From Siphonodentalium dalli (Eukaryota; Mollusca; Scaphopoda; Gadilida; Siphonodentaliidae), in contig CP136062.1 in the NCBI GenBank assembly GCA_032622095.1, forward strand, positions 38,504,918 through 38,568,917: DNA of 64,000 nt, written 5' to 3'. The position numbers were made by a program, and so were the translations under genes. The notes beneath the pieces were generated by a model, which did no database searches, was not told the origin of the DNA, and saw only the letters and a list, made by a program, of their open reading frames with translations. The stretch's first letter is position 1. The number at the start of each line of letters is the position of its first letter. Shown here piece by piece: positions 10,311 through 22,698 of this stretch.

Positions 10311-11365
10311 CATATCTCTCACACTGTGATGGCAAAGAGTTGCTGCTATATAGTACTACAGCTTATACACTATTTATAAGGGATAATGATTTGTTGTCCT
10401 TCAAATTGATACATGTATAGCTAGAAATTGAGATTTTTTTGAAAATTCAGATGGGTCGCCTTCTAAAAGATAACTGTTATGTCTGGTGTTGAATTGTGCA
10501 GGCAGAAAGTCGCAGGATTAACGCCATGCAACAATCCGATAAATGAATGACATTTGTTCCAGTGTCAGAATATAACTTTCGAGGAGGTGTGGTTTAGTGT
10601 GATGCTGTCCTCGTGACCACACACATAATCTAAGCTATATTTCTATCGGACACTTAATGACTGAATATCAGCCTAAGTATTGTCAGGTCTACTTGGGGGG
10701 GGGGGGTGAAGAAATAATAGTATTACGTTGAAAGACATTCCATTTTGTTTTTGAAATTCGGCACAGCTTGGAAGAGAATTAATATGAATCGTACGTGACG
10801 CGTAGTGGAGCAACCACACATGATGTGCCTCAAATTTGCCTTTTTTCGGCGACAAATAACGCTAAGACTAATTTGTCACATCATGCAGTGGTCACGACGG
10901 AGACGACATGCTAACTTGACAAGACGTGTCGTGGCTTGTAAAATCTTGTCTGGATTCTCGTCATGACTTCTTCATTTTTCGTTTTCATTAAGCGAACCAA
11001 CAAAATTGGTCTAAATTAAATTAATAAACCTAAATCGCATCTGAATTCTTCGTAAGTTGTGAAGTAGTATAGATACTTTCATTTTTATCGCGATTCTTCA
11101 TTTCCAATTCCGCGGTTTTTTTTTTGCAATCTCCACACGGTTGCTAACCGAAAGTCAAGTGACAATTTCTCCAAAATCTATGCCCGCGATCTTGAAAAAT
11201 CACTGATGGATATAGAAACAAATATGACGTCATTCACCTGCCTTAGGTATTTGCACCCTTGTTGGTTGCTATAACTCCATAGAACCTAATTTGGAACCGA
11301 ATCTCATTGAAATGGTCGAGAGTGTTCCGTAGATCGACTGAACTAAACAAACGAATTCTGAATCC
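10311..11365. other. Intergenic, no gene seen
   Basis: This is AT-rich unique-looking sequence with a G run at about 10697-10706 that is shorter in copy 2. Short minus-strand frames (for example 10673-10855) show no domain and reach into the homopolymer. Confidence 0.6.
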
Positions 11366-11805
11366 CTTTAGGCTACGTTCATACGCTGGCAAGTTTGCAC
11401 GGTATGTTTTTGCGGGCATTTCGTCATGGGGGAAAACCACATGGTGCCAGAATATGAACGGAACCGTGCACATAGCATGCATCTTTACCAACGCGAAAGG
11501 CACGAGAAGTAACATTTATCTAATTCCACTTGTAACAGTGCTATTGGAATTTGCCTTCAAATACCTGCATATGTACATGTATGATTTATTCTTGCGAGAC
11601 AATTCCATGATATTTACAGGCAAATCCCGGTAGCATCGTTACTAGTGGAACTACAGAGATTTTACTTCGCACGTAGTTGGCTGTGGCACATATGCACTTT
11701 TTGTGCTTGTTTCCGTTCATATTATGGCACCATATCGTTTTCTACGACAAAATGACTGCAAACCATACCGTGCAAACATGCCAGTGTATGAACGTACCCT
11801 TAAAG
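11366..11805. mobile_element. TIR element, family E (GGCTACGTTCATAC ends)
   Basis: The left arm CTTTAGGCTACGTTCATACG... and the right arm (reverse complement CTTTAAGGGTACGTTCATAC) stay similar for about 100 bp, through GTTTGCACGGTATG, TGGTGCCA and ATATGAACGGAA. The element is non-autonomous. Open frames crossing it on both strands (11243-11633) arise from the arms and are not called as genes. Confidence 0.8.
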
Positions 11806-13524
11806 TACCGTGCACCCTTCCATATGTTGGTTAGTTAGATGACAGAAGGTTATGTTAATTTAAAATAGACAACACACTGATCCCCAAAGGGCTATCCAGG
11901 AAAAGATGAGACATTGAGAGCTGTTATTGAAATGTTCTCATTCATTGAAACGACTTGCTTCTATTCGCCACATGTTCAAAACACTATTGTACACAAACGC
12001 GTAACGCCTGGTCCGAATTGACCAATCATAAACATTAACATAATTACAATATATTGACAAATGAAATAAATAATTGAACTCATAAAACACAAAACGAATA
12101 TTGCACTAAAACATGTTGATGGGCCATATGCATGTTTTGCTATCGTATGTATACACTGCCGATAATATAGAGAGAGCGGTTCAAAATCGCAAATCGCGAA
12201 ATACCGATCTGGCAAAATTTGGTAACAGATTTAGACAAAATCAGATGTCATTTCAGACTTATCAGAACTAAAGAACATAATAAATATATTCGTAATGTTG
12301 TAATGCACGAAAAATTAAATTAATAACCAGACATTGGTAAATCATGCGCACTCGTATTATGACGTACGCAATCAAAATCTGGTAGAAATGTGGCTTGAAA
12401 TTGTTTTATTGAGCGAGAATTGTCATTGGAAATGTTGGGGGGGTGGAACGTGCAACTGGCCCTGAAGATACATAATCCCCGATCACTTTCTTTTACGAAG
12501 GCAAGCTCCACGCTGAGCAGTCTCCTGCACATGACTTATACCGCTGCCCGCACTTTCATGTAGCATACGAACGTCTCAAATAAATGTGACAACTCATTCT
12601 GCATTATTCTCAGAAACTGTCCATGTTCATTTGAAAATTATCTAGATCAAGCCAGAATGAATTGTAACTGACAAAACACTTGAATAAAAAAATGTTAGAT
12701 TTAATTAAGAAAATGCACATGTCGGCAGCGTTCAGACATAGCGTAGCGAGGGGACTGAACTATGTTTTGCAGCTTGTAACGAAGGTTCTCCATTAGAGGT
12801 CACGTGGCCTGCGTACCGTTTATGAAGTTCGCAACGGCTGTTTCTCGCAATTTCATCCATATGCAGACACAACTTATTCGATTTATATGCTGTACGCTCT
12901 TAAAGCGACATATAACATTCAAGCCTCACATTAAAACCCATTGATTTCACGCATTCGTCGTGCCCCATAGGTTAGTCAGGTTCTCACACACGTACGTGTA
13001 ACGTGTGATACTAAGCTAATGCACCAGCGGTCAAAGTCACATGATTTCTCGGCGCGAAAAACACGTTTATTAAGGCGCAAGGTATAGTAGCAGTTGTAAA
13101 GAATAGTTGGTGGTGAGGGCAAGCTGCGACCACCCGTACGCTTAATTCACTTCCATCAACATAATATTCCTCCGAGACAAATTAATCCCATTTCTCACAC
13201 TGTTTGCATAGCGTTGGTCTCGTCGGCCTTTTGGTTAATAGCATATTTGATAAATCTTCTTTGTCACACGTTTCGTAAGATACAGATTGAATTAAAATAA
13301 ACTTCTGAACGGAATTGCCGTGTACGTGTTAGGCGAACTGGTCATGTAAGCCAGGTGAATTGTAATGGTAAAATAAGTTACAAGTTAAAGTTTGTGTGGC
13401 TGCACATGGCTATTGAAATATATAGATAGTGTAACTACATGAACTATACATGTAATATAGACGACTGATTACGCCCGATACTTGGGGAATGCTCACTTGA
13501 TGCAACACTGTCTACGTTTTTCAC
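11806..13524. other. Intergenic, no gene seen; includes an indel polymorphic between copies
   Basis: No coding signature was recognised; small frames at 11976-12215 and 12320-12532 lack domains. Bases about 12764-12930 are absent from copy 2, where GAACTAT joins TAAAAACCC at about 49053. A G run with a length difference between copies lies at about 12437-12443. Confidence 0.6.
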
Positions 13525-13941
13525 TTTAAGGCCCAATTAACTATCGAATGCCCAGATCACATTATACACAACATATTCCATTTGATATACCACTTGAAAG
13601 AGGCACTAAACATTTTCATTCCACCAAAATACGGAACAGCTGTGGCCCAGGAGAGTCAATCGAGCGATAGTCTCATATTCAACCCCAAGACTTTTCCGGT
13701 TATTTACCCCAGAATGCATAATAATTCATAACCCAGATCGTTATCTTCCATTAGAAATAATAATTTGGCAGTACAGACCAGACCAAAATTAAGCACTGAC
13801 CATACGTCGGTACCTTGACGGAAAAAATACTCAGTTTATTCGACGTGATAAGTTGATAATACAATGTTGGAGCATCCTCCTCCAAATAATGTAACATTTG
13901 GAGTATGCTGTATATAATGTGAAACTTAAGTGGTCCTTTAA
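13525..13941. mobile_element. TIR element, family A relative
   Basis: The left end TTTAAGGCCCAATTAACTATC is followed by GCCCAGATCACATTATA, as in the element at 1871. The right end is AACTTAAGTGGTCCTTTAA. In copy 2 the left part is missing because a deletion of about 343 bp (13443-13785 here) removed it. Confidence 0.65.
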
Positions 13942-14067
13942 TTATAAAAGGCAAACGAGATATACCCACGCTTGGCGTTCGCGGATATGTTTGAAACTTC
14001 GCGGAAATCAATACGCGTCAACCACAAACATATGAACAGTGAGATTTGTCTCATAATCCTCTTGATT

Positions 14068-14557
14068 ACCTTACTCGTATTTAAATTCATGCAGTACTAT
14101 TTTTCACGCATCCATCGGTGCGCGAATTTAAAACTGAGCGAAAAATAGTACGACTCCCCAAGTTTAGTCTAAGCCACAGTCCATAGAAAGTACAAGAGGG
14201 CCATGATGCTGAATTTAGCTAGATATTAAGAACGGATGAATATGCATATATTTACATTCGACCAACCGCTATCAAGACCATTGCTCGCAATGCCAAGAGG
14301 CAAACCATGACAACTTAGTCTACACGATGTAAATCCACCGCGAATGTGTTTAATATACATGTACACATATACTATCTCGGCAATGACCAAGAACCGAAAC
14401 TTTCATCGACTTCAAGATATACGAAAATATCACGAAAATAATACGAAATCATTTTTGTCAGTTTTGAATTCGCGCAGCTAGGTGCGCGAATTTAAAGTAC
14501 GCGAATTCAAAACTGAGCGAAAACTAGTACTACGCGAATTTAAATACGAGTAAGGTA
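14068..14557. mobile_element. TIR element, family F (ACCTTACTCGTATTTAAATT ends)
   Basis: ACCTTACTCGTATTTAAATT begins at 14068, and its reverse complement ends at 14557. A second inner motif pair (GTGCGCGAATTTAAA, AACTGAGCGAAAA) is repeated in both halves, giving extra internal palindromes. Terminal TA on both sides suggests a TA target. No coding region. Confidence 0.8.
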
Positions 14558-14742
14558 GCTAACGATTTAACAGGTATCAAGATTCACGTCGCGACATTAG
14601 TTAAAATATAGCTTCATTTTTTTTTATATTTGATTCGCGCTTGTCACATATTTGAAGTTTCCTATGGACCTTGAATGACCTAAACCAGTTCTTCAAAACC
14701 GGAACGTCAGAGTCCGTAACAGTTTTCTGTTAACCGTGGGTA

Positions 14743-14810
14743 GAATTAACGGTACTCAATCCGATTCGATGGTCCCCAAATCATCATATTCCAACAACAT
14801 TTTTTGAAAT
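14743..14810. mobile_element. Fragment of family I TIR end
   Basis: GGTACTCAATCCGATTCGATGGTCCCC and the following CATATTCCAACAACATT match the terminal arm of the element at 21241-21719. No matching opposite end was found nearby. Confidence 0.5.
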
Positions 14811-15014
14811 GCCGCTTCAGTTATCAGAATCGATTAGTAAACTATATATAAACTCATCAAAAAAGTAAGTTCCCCCTCATATAATGGCCTTAATCACCTA
14901 TGTTATTTGAAGGGATCCCTGTCCCATATGACGGCCCAATCCGGTGTTACCGCCATCGATTTACTGAAGACAAACAAGCCTATGATGCATGTAGCTCGAA
15001 GAATGTATTTACCT

Positions 15015-15843
15015 TGGTCATCCTATAATCCCCGCTGCGGGCAGTAAACCCCGGTACGGGCGTCAGCAAACCGCATATCGGGCTATAACAGTTAAGAGTA
15101 TTCCACACTTGGGCTAGTCTAATATCGGCTCTAGAGAAAAACAATTAGTCGAGCGCATTCGAAATTTCGGGGTAAATTTAAGTTTAATTCAGCAAAACTT
15201 TCACCGCAGACACTTCTCGAATTTAAAAAAAAAGAAAGAAAAACATGGATCAGTCTATATCATGGGACACTCTACCCGTGGCGTTTTTTATACTAAAAAA
15301 CCCCCAATTCCCCATCCAGTAACCCGAATAGAGACATCGATAATGTGGGCATGCAGGAGTAAACTCGGATGCGGGTAAAAATCTTGCCCGCGTCGGGGTT
15401 TACTCCGACAGTTTGGAGTGCCACATGCAATTGTCAATATTTTCCTAATTGCAGCAAATTCTAATGTGAATGTAGATTTAGTTTCCTAAACTATCTATAT
15501 CAATGGAACGTTGTACAAATTTATCACCACGCACTCCTATATTGAAGCTGAAAACACACAACATTGAAACATGGAAGCTACTCTCGCACTTCATCGCTAC
15601 TCTCGCACTTCATCGCTACCATCGCACTTCATCGACCATTTCGTCACTTTGTTGAGCTTTATTCGTCGAAATGTTAACATTTGGTTGAAGCTGGGTTCAT
15701 ATCGCACCTCGTGGATCCGGAATTGAAAAATAGAAAAACAATAAAAAAAATATCCCTCAAAACAAAACTACCTGTACTTTTCACTTGTGCTCGCAACGGG
15801 GTTTACTCAATATTTGCTCGCAGCGGGTATTATAGGATGACCA
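15015..15843. mobile_element. TIR element, family G (TGGTCATCCTATAAT ends)
   Basis: TGGTCATCCTATAATCCCCG at the left pairs with GGTATTATAGGATGACCA at the right end. Internal CGGGCAGTAAACCCC and GGGGTTTACTCC motifs form further inverted pairs (for example 15351-15411). A 21-bp repeat of CGCACTTCATCGCTACTCT lies at 15585-15640. The frame at 15681-15992 spans the right end and is not called. Confidence 0.7.
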
Positions 15844-16056
15844 GCGTGGTATTTCACCGAATGCAACAAGAAAACACGCCACATTTCAAGATGCTGGCTG
15901 TGCAAAAGAATGCTTCAGAACGGGACAATCTTCACATGGGCAAGTTTCTTGAAAATGATTTTTCTTATCGCATGCATTCGGTGAAAAAATAGCGGCCTGC
16001 ATTACGGGTTGTTTGTCTTCATTAAATCGATGGCGATAACACATTTTTTGTCTGTT

Positions 16057-16534
16057 CTGGCAATTCCCAATTATAGCTACAGCTGTGTGTAGCTATTGCA
16101 TCTACATTTGACTTTCGTAAAACAATATTTTGACAATTTGCATTGCATGCATTATCCCGAGCTGTTGCAACTCAGGTTGAGGTGTATTGTGTTGTTACAA
16201 TTTATGAACTCACATCCGAAGACATTTCGGTTGCACCAGCTTGTGGAATATCAGAAGCACAGCTAAGTGACATGGGACTCGGATTCTTCTTCTATTTAGG
16301 TGCAGTTGTCAGGAAAAAATAACAGTATTGGAATATGTTATTAATTATACATGGACATGGCAAACAATATTAATTTACTAAGAGTATAATCAAATCTTGT
16401 TCTTGTATATTTAAATGATTGTTTGTTGGATTGGGTTATCTCTCTCTTCAACCATATTCATCCATCACCAATAGCCATATGTAGCTACAATAGCTACATA
16501 TATGGCAATTGTAGCTATAATTGGGAATTGCCAG
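16057..16534. mobile_element. TIR element, family H (CTGGCAATTCCCAATTATAG ends)
   Basis: The terminal CTGGCAATTCCCAATTATAG is mirrored by CTATAATTGGGAATTGCCAG ending at 16534. Near the right end TAGCTACAATAGCTACATA makes a further palindrome. In copy 2 a 15-bp minisatellite has expanded inside this element. Confidence 0.75.
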
Positions 16535-16808
16535 ACCTGGTCGTATGGGGCAGGGATCTTCAAGTGCATGTAGTGAACCATTATATGGGGGCGAATAAAT
16601 TCCGTTATAGGAGAGTAATGGAGCAGATTTCCGACGTAAACCGGCGTATGTAACAACCGATATCGCAAGTTCGTTTATGTCCAAGGATGTGGTCGAGCAA
16701 TAAGAGGGGCGGCTGAACCAGGAATGAGTCCACAACCGGCCAAGTAGGCGGGAGCCAGTGCAATGTATCTACCCCGTCACCACAATGTCTCTACCCCCGG
16801 CATCATAA

Positions 16809-16985
16809 CCACCCCTGGTCAAGTGGTCCTGCTAATGCAGTTGAGTCCTGCTGAATTGCTATGATTGTGTTAGGGCAAACTGATGCTGTTCATAAAAAGT
16901 ACCGTTTTTGTTTTATAACGTCCTATTCGCGGTGTTCGATAATCTGAATGAGTATCAAACAGTCAAACACATATTTATTGAGAAA
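16809..16985. mobile_element. Family D TIR element, one end only
   Basis: CCACCCCTGGTCAAGTGGTCCTGC and the following TGCTGAATTGCTATGATT, GGGCAAACTGATG, AAAGTACCGTTTT and CGCGGTGTT match the left half of the element at 5202-5704. The opposite end is absent. Confidence 0.75.
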
Positions 16986-17539
16986 TATCTCTAATATCTG
17001 TCGTATTAGTTGTGTGAAGGAATAAGACTGTTCTCTGTATAAATTTTATTCATCTCTAACATCGTGTGGTAAGCAGCAAGTGTATGTAGCAATACATAAT
17101 GGTGAATCATTTGGATGCCATGAAAGAAAGGCGTCGCTTATTAATTAGCGATTCCATGTTGGCATCTGTCAGATATGTCTGAAGAGCCAGAACTAAGTAC
17201 AGAGTAGATTAATGTTGGTTTATATATACGCTAATGACTTATAGCGGTCATTAGTATATCTCTTTGTCTGTACTGACCGATGGATGAACTGAAGTTGTTA
17301 CCTAAGACTTTCTATCCTTTGTGGCTAGCCTTGCATAACTCATAGGTCGTGGCCAGCAGGTCGCGCCAGGGTCAGACCATGTGGAATGTTTTGGGGCTGC
17401 TAGAGTTCAGATTATATTCCCTCTTCCCATCAATAAGTTAAGATAGATATATTTAGTATGTACCATCACGTCCCTTGAATAAGATAAGGGATAGGGGTGC
17501 ATTACTCTACAGTTGTTGAACATCGATTAAAACTATATA
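16986..17539. other. Intergenic, no gene seen
   Basis: The only notable structure is a short palindromic segment near 17229-17260 (ATACGCTAATGACTTATAGCGGTCATTAGTAT). No coding signature. Confidence 0.5.
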
Positions 17540-19720
17540 TACACGAACACCACATACATTAACATATGTTACCACTACTATATAGCCACACATGGGTATA
17601 CCCATACACACAACACATGGCCATATAGCCGTGAGTAACCATGCAGGCACAGGCACAGGCACAGGTATACTCCTACACTTCACCCATGAACATAGTCACG
17701 ACCTGTATACCCATTCACTACATTAATGAACATGCAGCAACCTTGTGCATACCTAATCGTCGCACCATTAGTCATAGTCACTCCGTGTATATGTATAAAT
17801 ATTTGCCACATGCATGGCCATTTATGCACTCATGATATACATATACACCCCAACGAGGACAATATAGTCACTCCCGGTATACATTTTCTCCACGTTCATG
17901 ACCATACATCAATTATTGTTTACACATTTGCCTCATCAGTGGACATACAGTCACTCTCTGTATATACATATATATAAATATTTGCGACACCCATGGCCAT
18001 ATAGCCACTCAAGATATACATATACACCCAACCCAAAACCACAGAGTCACTACATGTCTATATAGTATACAAATAAACCGCACCAATTGCATTATAGTCC
18101 TTCTTGATATACCAATGTCCCGCACCGCGCAAACGGACATTTCACACACCCCAAACGTGCATATGCACCTCACCATGACAATTCAGCCTCTCTGTGTATA
18201 CTCATGAACCACACTCGTGACCATAAAATCACTCCTTGTATAACAATTTAACCACCATTAATGTTGCCAAACTGGCACTCCCTATATAAATATTGGCCAC
18301 AGCATGGCCACACAGCCACTCGAGATATGCAAGTGCTCTCGTCTTGTAGATAATGAGTCGAAACGTAATGTGACACTTGCTTAGTATGACACATAGTCAT
18401 CGATCTACAAATGATGATGATCTAATTCATTTTGGCATCTTTTCAACTCATTTGGGAGTAATTTCCAAAAATGTCTAAACGCTACTTTGGGCATGAAATA
18501 AAATCTTGTTTTTGTGGGGTACGTTCTAAAGCTATTTTCAAAATTCCATTAAACCGCTCCAGGGCCCAGCTTCCACCTCAACATTCGTGTCATTAGAACG
18601 GGGAACAATTTGTCTGCGAAAAATGGTGACCTTGGTCATCATATATTTAGCCTCAAATATATCCTGCCCTTTCTTTTGACATACATACATTTATGTACCA
18701 CCTTCATTGTGCAAGGACATTATATGACGTATGGGAGGTAAGTCATTATTTATTTCCCTATACTTATGTTGACAAACGGAAAGGCCGCATTACCCGTCAG
18801 TCAGTGCTCCATTCTGACTTGTTATTGTCATTCCCGAGGGCTAGGTGTGATTTTCGTTGACCAGGACAGATGTGTCACCTTGTCATACAACAACGTACGT
18901 GTATTTTTTAGCCTATACTTACCTGTATTGGTTGGTTGTAGTATTGGTTAATTCATGACCACAGGGTCACTCCAGGTGTATATACCTCATCAATCACCAT
19001 AGCGTTCGTCTAGATGTACCTATACCCCGCACACACGATCATTCGCACACTTCAGACTGGCCAATACAGCTCAACCATGACAATGCATCCACTCGCTGTA
19101 TTATTACACACCCCATCCATGAGCATTCAGTTATTCACTGTTTACCGGTACACACACCAATGGCAATACAACCACAATGGATAAACATATATATCCCACC
19201 ATGACCACGATGTCACTATATATATATACACAAGCCCACCAATGACCATCAAACTACTCCACTGTACTCCAGGTATGCATATACACTTCAACAACATTGA
19301 CCGTGCAGTCATTCCATGTACACATATACACATTGTCCATTGCCATACAGTCAACGCATGTATACATATACACCCACCCATCACAATACAACCACCCAAT
19401 GTACGCATGTACACCCCACCCATGACCACACAGTCACGCCATATATACATAAACAACACAAAGATGGACAATGCAGCTAATATCGCTATACACATACACC
19501 ACTGCCATGGCCAGACAGCCACGCCCTGTTTTCATGTTCACCTCACACATGACCATAAGCTACTCATTATATACATATACATCTCAACGTGACCACCCCA
19601 TATATGACTATATAGTCACACATTGTATAACTATTCACATGATTCATGGATACAATAACTCCCCGTATACATACTCACATCACCTATCACCATGCAGTCA
19701 AAAGACATACACAAGGTATT
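17540..19720 (+). repeat. Degenerate minisatellite, about 42-bp period, two blocks
   Basis: Blocks at about 17540-18330 and 18955-19720 are built from a unit resembling ACCCATGACCATACAGTCACTCC then TGTATACATATACACCCC. In the second block the CAGTCA element falls at about 19306, 19347, 19430 and 19513, steps of about 41-43 bases. Because 42 is divisible by three, frames stay open on both strands (17641-17977, 19142-19592) and read as 14-residue repeats such as CIHIHPPITIQPPN. I regard these as by-products of the array. Confidence 0.8.
18331..18954. other. Non-repeat insert between the two minisatellite blocks
   Basis: This unique-looking sequence separates the two 42-bp blocks in both large copies. 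A 61-codon frame at 18766-18951 has no domain. No TIRs were recognised. Confidence 0.45.
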
Positions 19721-19936
19721 AAGTTGATCAATGTTGAGTATAATGGGCCAGAGTAGCCACATACTATGATCACTCTCAGTTCTGTTTCAACATTCTGCCC
19801 ATTTCAGTTAAAGTGATGTGAAATACTCATGCTAAAAGTAGTTATATTTTAAGAATATTGTATCCAAATTGACATGACACACCACCATTCTTATATATTA
19901 ATTAAATGTAGCGACTCTCGATTTTCGATGATGTTA

Positions 19937-20152
19937 TTAGAATGCTACATTCCACCAGTTGGTACAGCGCCTGTATACTGACTTATCAGTTTCATGCACC
20001 CGAATAAGTCCATAATATGTCATTAAAACAAACATGGACAGAATCCCAAGAAAGTTTTCGGCAAAATCCACTGCATCCCTTAGAACGAACTGTCCATGCC
20101 TCTTAAGGTACTGGGTTAACACGAATAGAACATTTAGTTGACAAACTAACAT
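19937..20152 (-). CDS. Unrecognised frame with two hydrophobic segments, copy 1
   Basis: This is a 71-codon frame, extendable upstream to about 20166 before a stop. It has a hydrophobic stretch at residues about 1-17 (LVCQLNVLFVLTQ), then YLKRHGQFVLRDAVDF, a second hydrophobic segment FLGILSMFVLMTYYGLI at about 34-50, then RVHETDK. The layout of charged loops between membrane helices recalls helices of polycystin/TRP-type channels, but I cannot support a family. The translation is identical in copy 2 (55832-56047). No convincing splice sites bound it, so it could be a pseudoexon or chance. Confidence 0.2.
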   Translation of the reverse strand: MLVCQLNVLFVLTQYLKRHGQFVLRDAVDFAENFLGILSMFVLMTYYGLIRVHETDKSVYRRCTNWWNVAF

Positions 20153-20166
20153 GTTGAATAACCAAG

Positions 20167-21240
20167 TGAGTCACAATAAGCTGCCTTTTCGGAACAGCAG
20201 AGAATAATGTTGACAAGTCAACATTTTACCAAATTTGGTTGCCATTTTGCAAGCCATCTTGAGCAAAATTGTGTAAATCACCTCAGTATAACACAGTTAG
20301 CACATATCAAAAACAATAAATACATTTGATACCACAGATAGTTCCATTTTACTTTTTAGAAATGGTTCAAACCTTAACAGTGATTTTTTGCCGATTTTGA
20401 TGTCAAGTTTGTGAGATAAATGTTCGATTAATTCTGGCTATTTCAGTGGTTAAGATAGTAACAATTAAACAATAATCCAATATGCATCAGAAATGTTAGT
20501 ATTCAATATATACAAGACAGAATAGTCAATCAACCACAACTTGTACTAGTAAGCAGTTGCACGGTACGCTGTGGCAATATTTTTTATATATTGGTCGCCA
20601 TTTTGAGCCAAAGCGACAATTTTGGTACAATTGAGGTAGAAGATCAATAAAAAATAGAAAGCATCACTAGCGTTGACACAGTTCTCCAATTTCTTGATGA
20701 AATATAACTAGAATCCCAATGGTGATATTTTGTGATATGTTAAACCGCGTTCTGTAAAATCGAATTTTTGAGTGATCGGATTGGGTTGGGGCCCCATGAA
20801 TGGCATCTTTCATTTCTTCAAAGGTCAGTTAACATACTTAATTCAAATATTAAGTCACAGTTCCAAACTTATCTTAAAGATACTAGTAAACAAGAAAATC
20901 AATTAATTGAGGAAAAACACCCACTGTCCTGAGTGGTATTGATAAGCTATTGGGGGGGGGGGGGGTCTACCACTTCGCATGCAAAATAACACGAATGACA
21001 CCAACAGCTTGGATGTGAGAATAATCCACCATATATGGTAGATATTCAACCAGACTGTGCTTAAGTTTCTCAATTGGTGACTGATGTACATATACAGTAC
21101 ACACAAATAGTAATAACAATTAACGTTGTGATTTTGAAATTAACCATGCTAGAATATTGACGGTAAGGTGGTATTAACTACTACGAGCATAATAATAGTA
21201 TATTCTTTTATAATATATGTGGGCATGATGTATGGAAATA
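20167..21240. other. Intergenic, no gene seen
   Basis: AT-rich sequence with a run of about thirteen G at 20952-20964, which is shorter in copy 2. No convincing coding signature. Confidence 0.55.
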
Positions 21241-21719
21241 TTAAAGGTACTCAATCCGATAAAACTCATCTCAATTACTATTTCAATGGCTTCGGGGGTC
21301 AAAAATATTTGATTCGAGTCGAGGAAGTCACCCATCAAAGCTCAGATTTGTTAGATATCGATTTTAGAAATCTATTATTTTTCATTATCGGGAATTCTTT
21401 CTGGCCCAGAAGACATTCAAAATTGCGTACCCTGATTGTAGAGTTATCCATCCTTGTCTGTTTGAATAGAGTTTTGGCGTAAAATCTCGAGCAGGTTACC
21501 AAATTGACGGCAGTTATTAGTACTCATCTCGAGCAATTAACAAATTTCAAAAATCAATATCTAATAACTCTGAGCTTTGTTAGGTGGTTTCCTCGACTCG
21601 AATCAAATATGTTTTACCCCCAAAGCCAAAGAAATAGTAATATAGGACCCTCTGATCGGAATGTTGTTGTTGGAATCTGTTGAGATGGGGACCCTCTTTT
21701 CGGATTGAGTACCTTTAAA
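21241..21719. mobile_element. TIR element, family I (TTAAAGGTACTCAATCCGAT ends)
   Basis: TTAAAGGTACTCAATCCGAT is mirrored by ATTGAGTACCTTTAA. The arms remain similar for about 150 bp, through TTACTATTTC, ATATTTGATTCGAGTCGAGGA and AAAGCTCAGA. The 104-codon frame at 21168-21482 runs through the left arm, starts at GTG and is not called as a gene. Confidence 0.85.
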
Positions 21720-21754
21720 GGACAAACCAATAGTTACAATACAATTATAACTGT

Positions 21755-22160
21755 TTTTTTTTTATTAAGCTCAATAAGGGAATCTCTATTGTGCTTAAGC
21801 GCAATAAGGGAATATTTAATTGCGCTTAAGCGCAATGAAGAATATTCAAATTTCGCTGATAAAGCCTAATAATGAATCTCTTATTAAAGAATAATATATT
21901 ATATATAGTACATAAACTCCTTATAATACAGATGGTGTAGTCCATCTCCATTCTCCATGGCACAATGGGTGGAACAAATATAGGATTATTCTACTATTTG
22001 CAGAAGGGTGATCTAATGAGAGATATATTAATTGTGTTTAAGTGGAATGGGAAGTAATTGCGGTTAAGCATAATAAGGAATGTCTTATTGCATTCTCATT
22101 GGGCTTAAGCGCAATTAGAGATTCCTTAAGTTATTGCGGTTAATCGAAATTGTCTATTAA
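21755..22160. repeat. Short palindromic repeats, TTAAGCGCAATAAGGAAT type
   Basis: The motif GCTTAAGCGCAATAAGGGAAT and its reverse complement ATTGCGCTTAAGC recur about eight times with decay. Several adjacent pairs form hairpins (for example around 21821-21837). Copy 2 carries about 70 extra bases of the same motif at 57655-57725. Confidence 0.7.
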
Positions 22161-22523
22161 ATGTCAATTTTGATTCCCATAGAGATCATCAATGATGTCT
22201 ATGCGCAAGGGCGACGTGCCAATCTTCTCTTTTGGGATTCCAATTGTTGGCTCATTAAATATGCACATATGCTTAAGATACAGTCGCGCACGAAGCGCGC
22301 TCCCGTAAGTCGGGTTTTGGATCCCAGTTAATGAAAATATTATTGAAATAATCGGTTTTCCCCAATAAACAACCATATATTCAATATACATGTTTTGGAG
22401 CAGAATTAGGCAGTCCATATTGGACGCCATCATGGAATTTATTTTTTTTGGTTTAATTTTCACACATATTTATTAGTTATGTGGATGGAGTTCTCATTAA
22501 ACCTCACATCCTTATATTGGTTA

Positions 22524-22652
22524 CAGTAATGCCCAAAGTAATTGACCACTTAACCACATCAGAATTATTGGTAATTTTTCAGGATTTAAAATCCTGAAAA
22601 ATTACCAATAATTATGCTGTGGTTAAGTGGTCAATTACTTTGGACATTACTG
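22524..22652. mobile_element. Palindromic Tc1/mariner-like MITE, copy 1a
   Basis: This is a 129-bp almost fully palindromic element, CAGTAATGCCCAAAGTAATT ... AATTACTTTGGACATTACTG, with TA on both sides. The centre is CAGGATTTAAAATCCTG. TA flanks and a CAGTnATGnCCAAA terminus are typical of Tc1/mariner-derived MITEs. It has no coding capacity. Confidence 0.85.
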
Positions 22653-22698
22653 TATGAGGATTGAGTTATCATTACACCTCAAATCCTTATATTGGTTA

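Noticed and set aside
11243-11633. Overlapping frames on both strands (90 and 108 codons)
   Set aside because: They fall on and around a TIR element and lack any domain; copy 2 breaks them with indels.
15681-15992. 103-codon plus-strand frame
   Set aside because: TTG start, crosses the right end of a TIR element, and the copy 2 version has a changed C-terminus.
19142-19592. Cys/Trp-rich and His-rich frames on opposite strands
   Set aside because: Explained by a 42-bp repeat, whose period keeps all frames free of stops if one unit is.
21168-21482. 104-codon frame identical in both copies
   Set aside because: It begins at GTG and runs through the inverted arm of a MITE.
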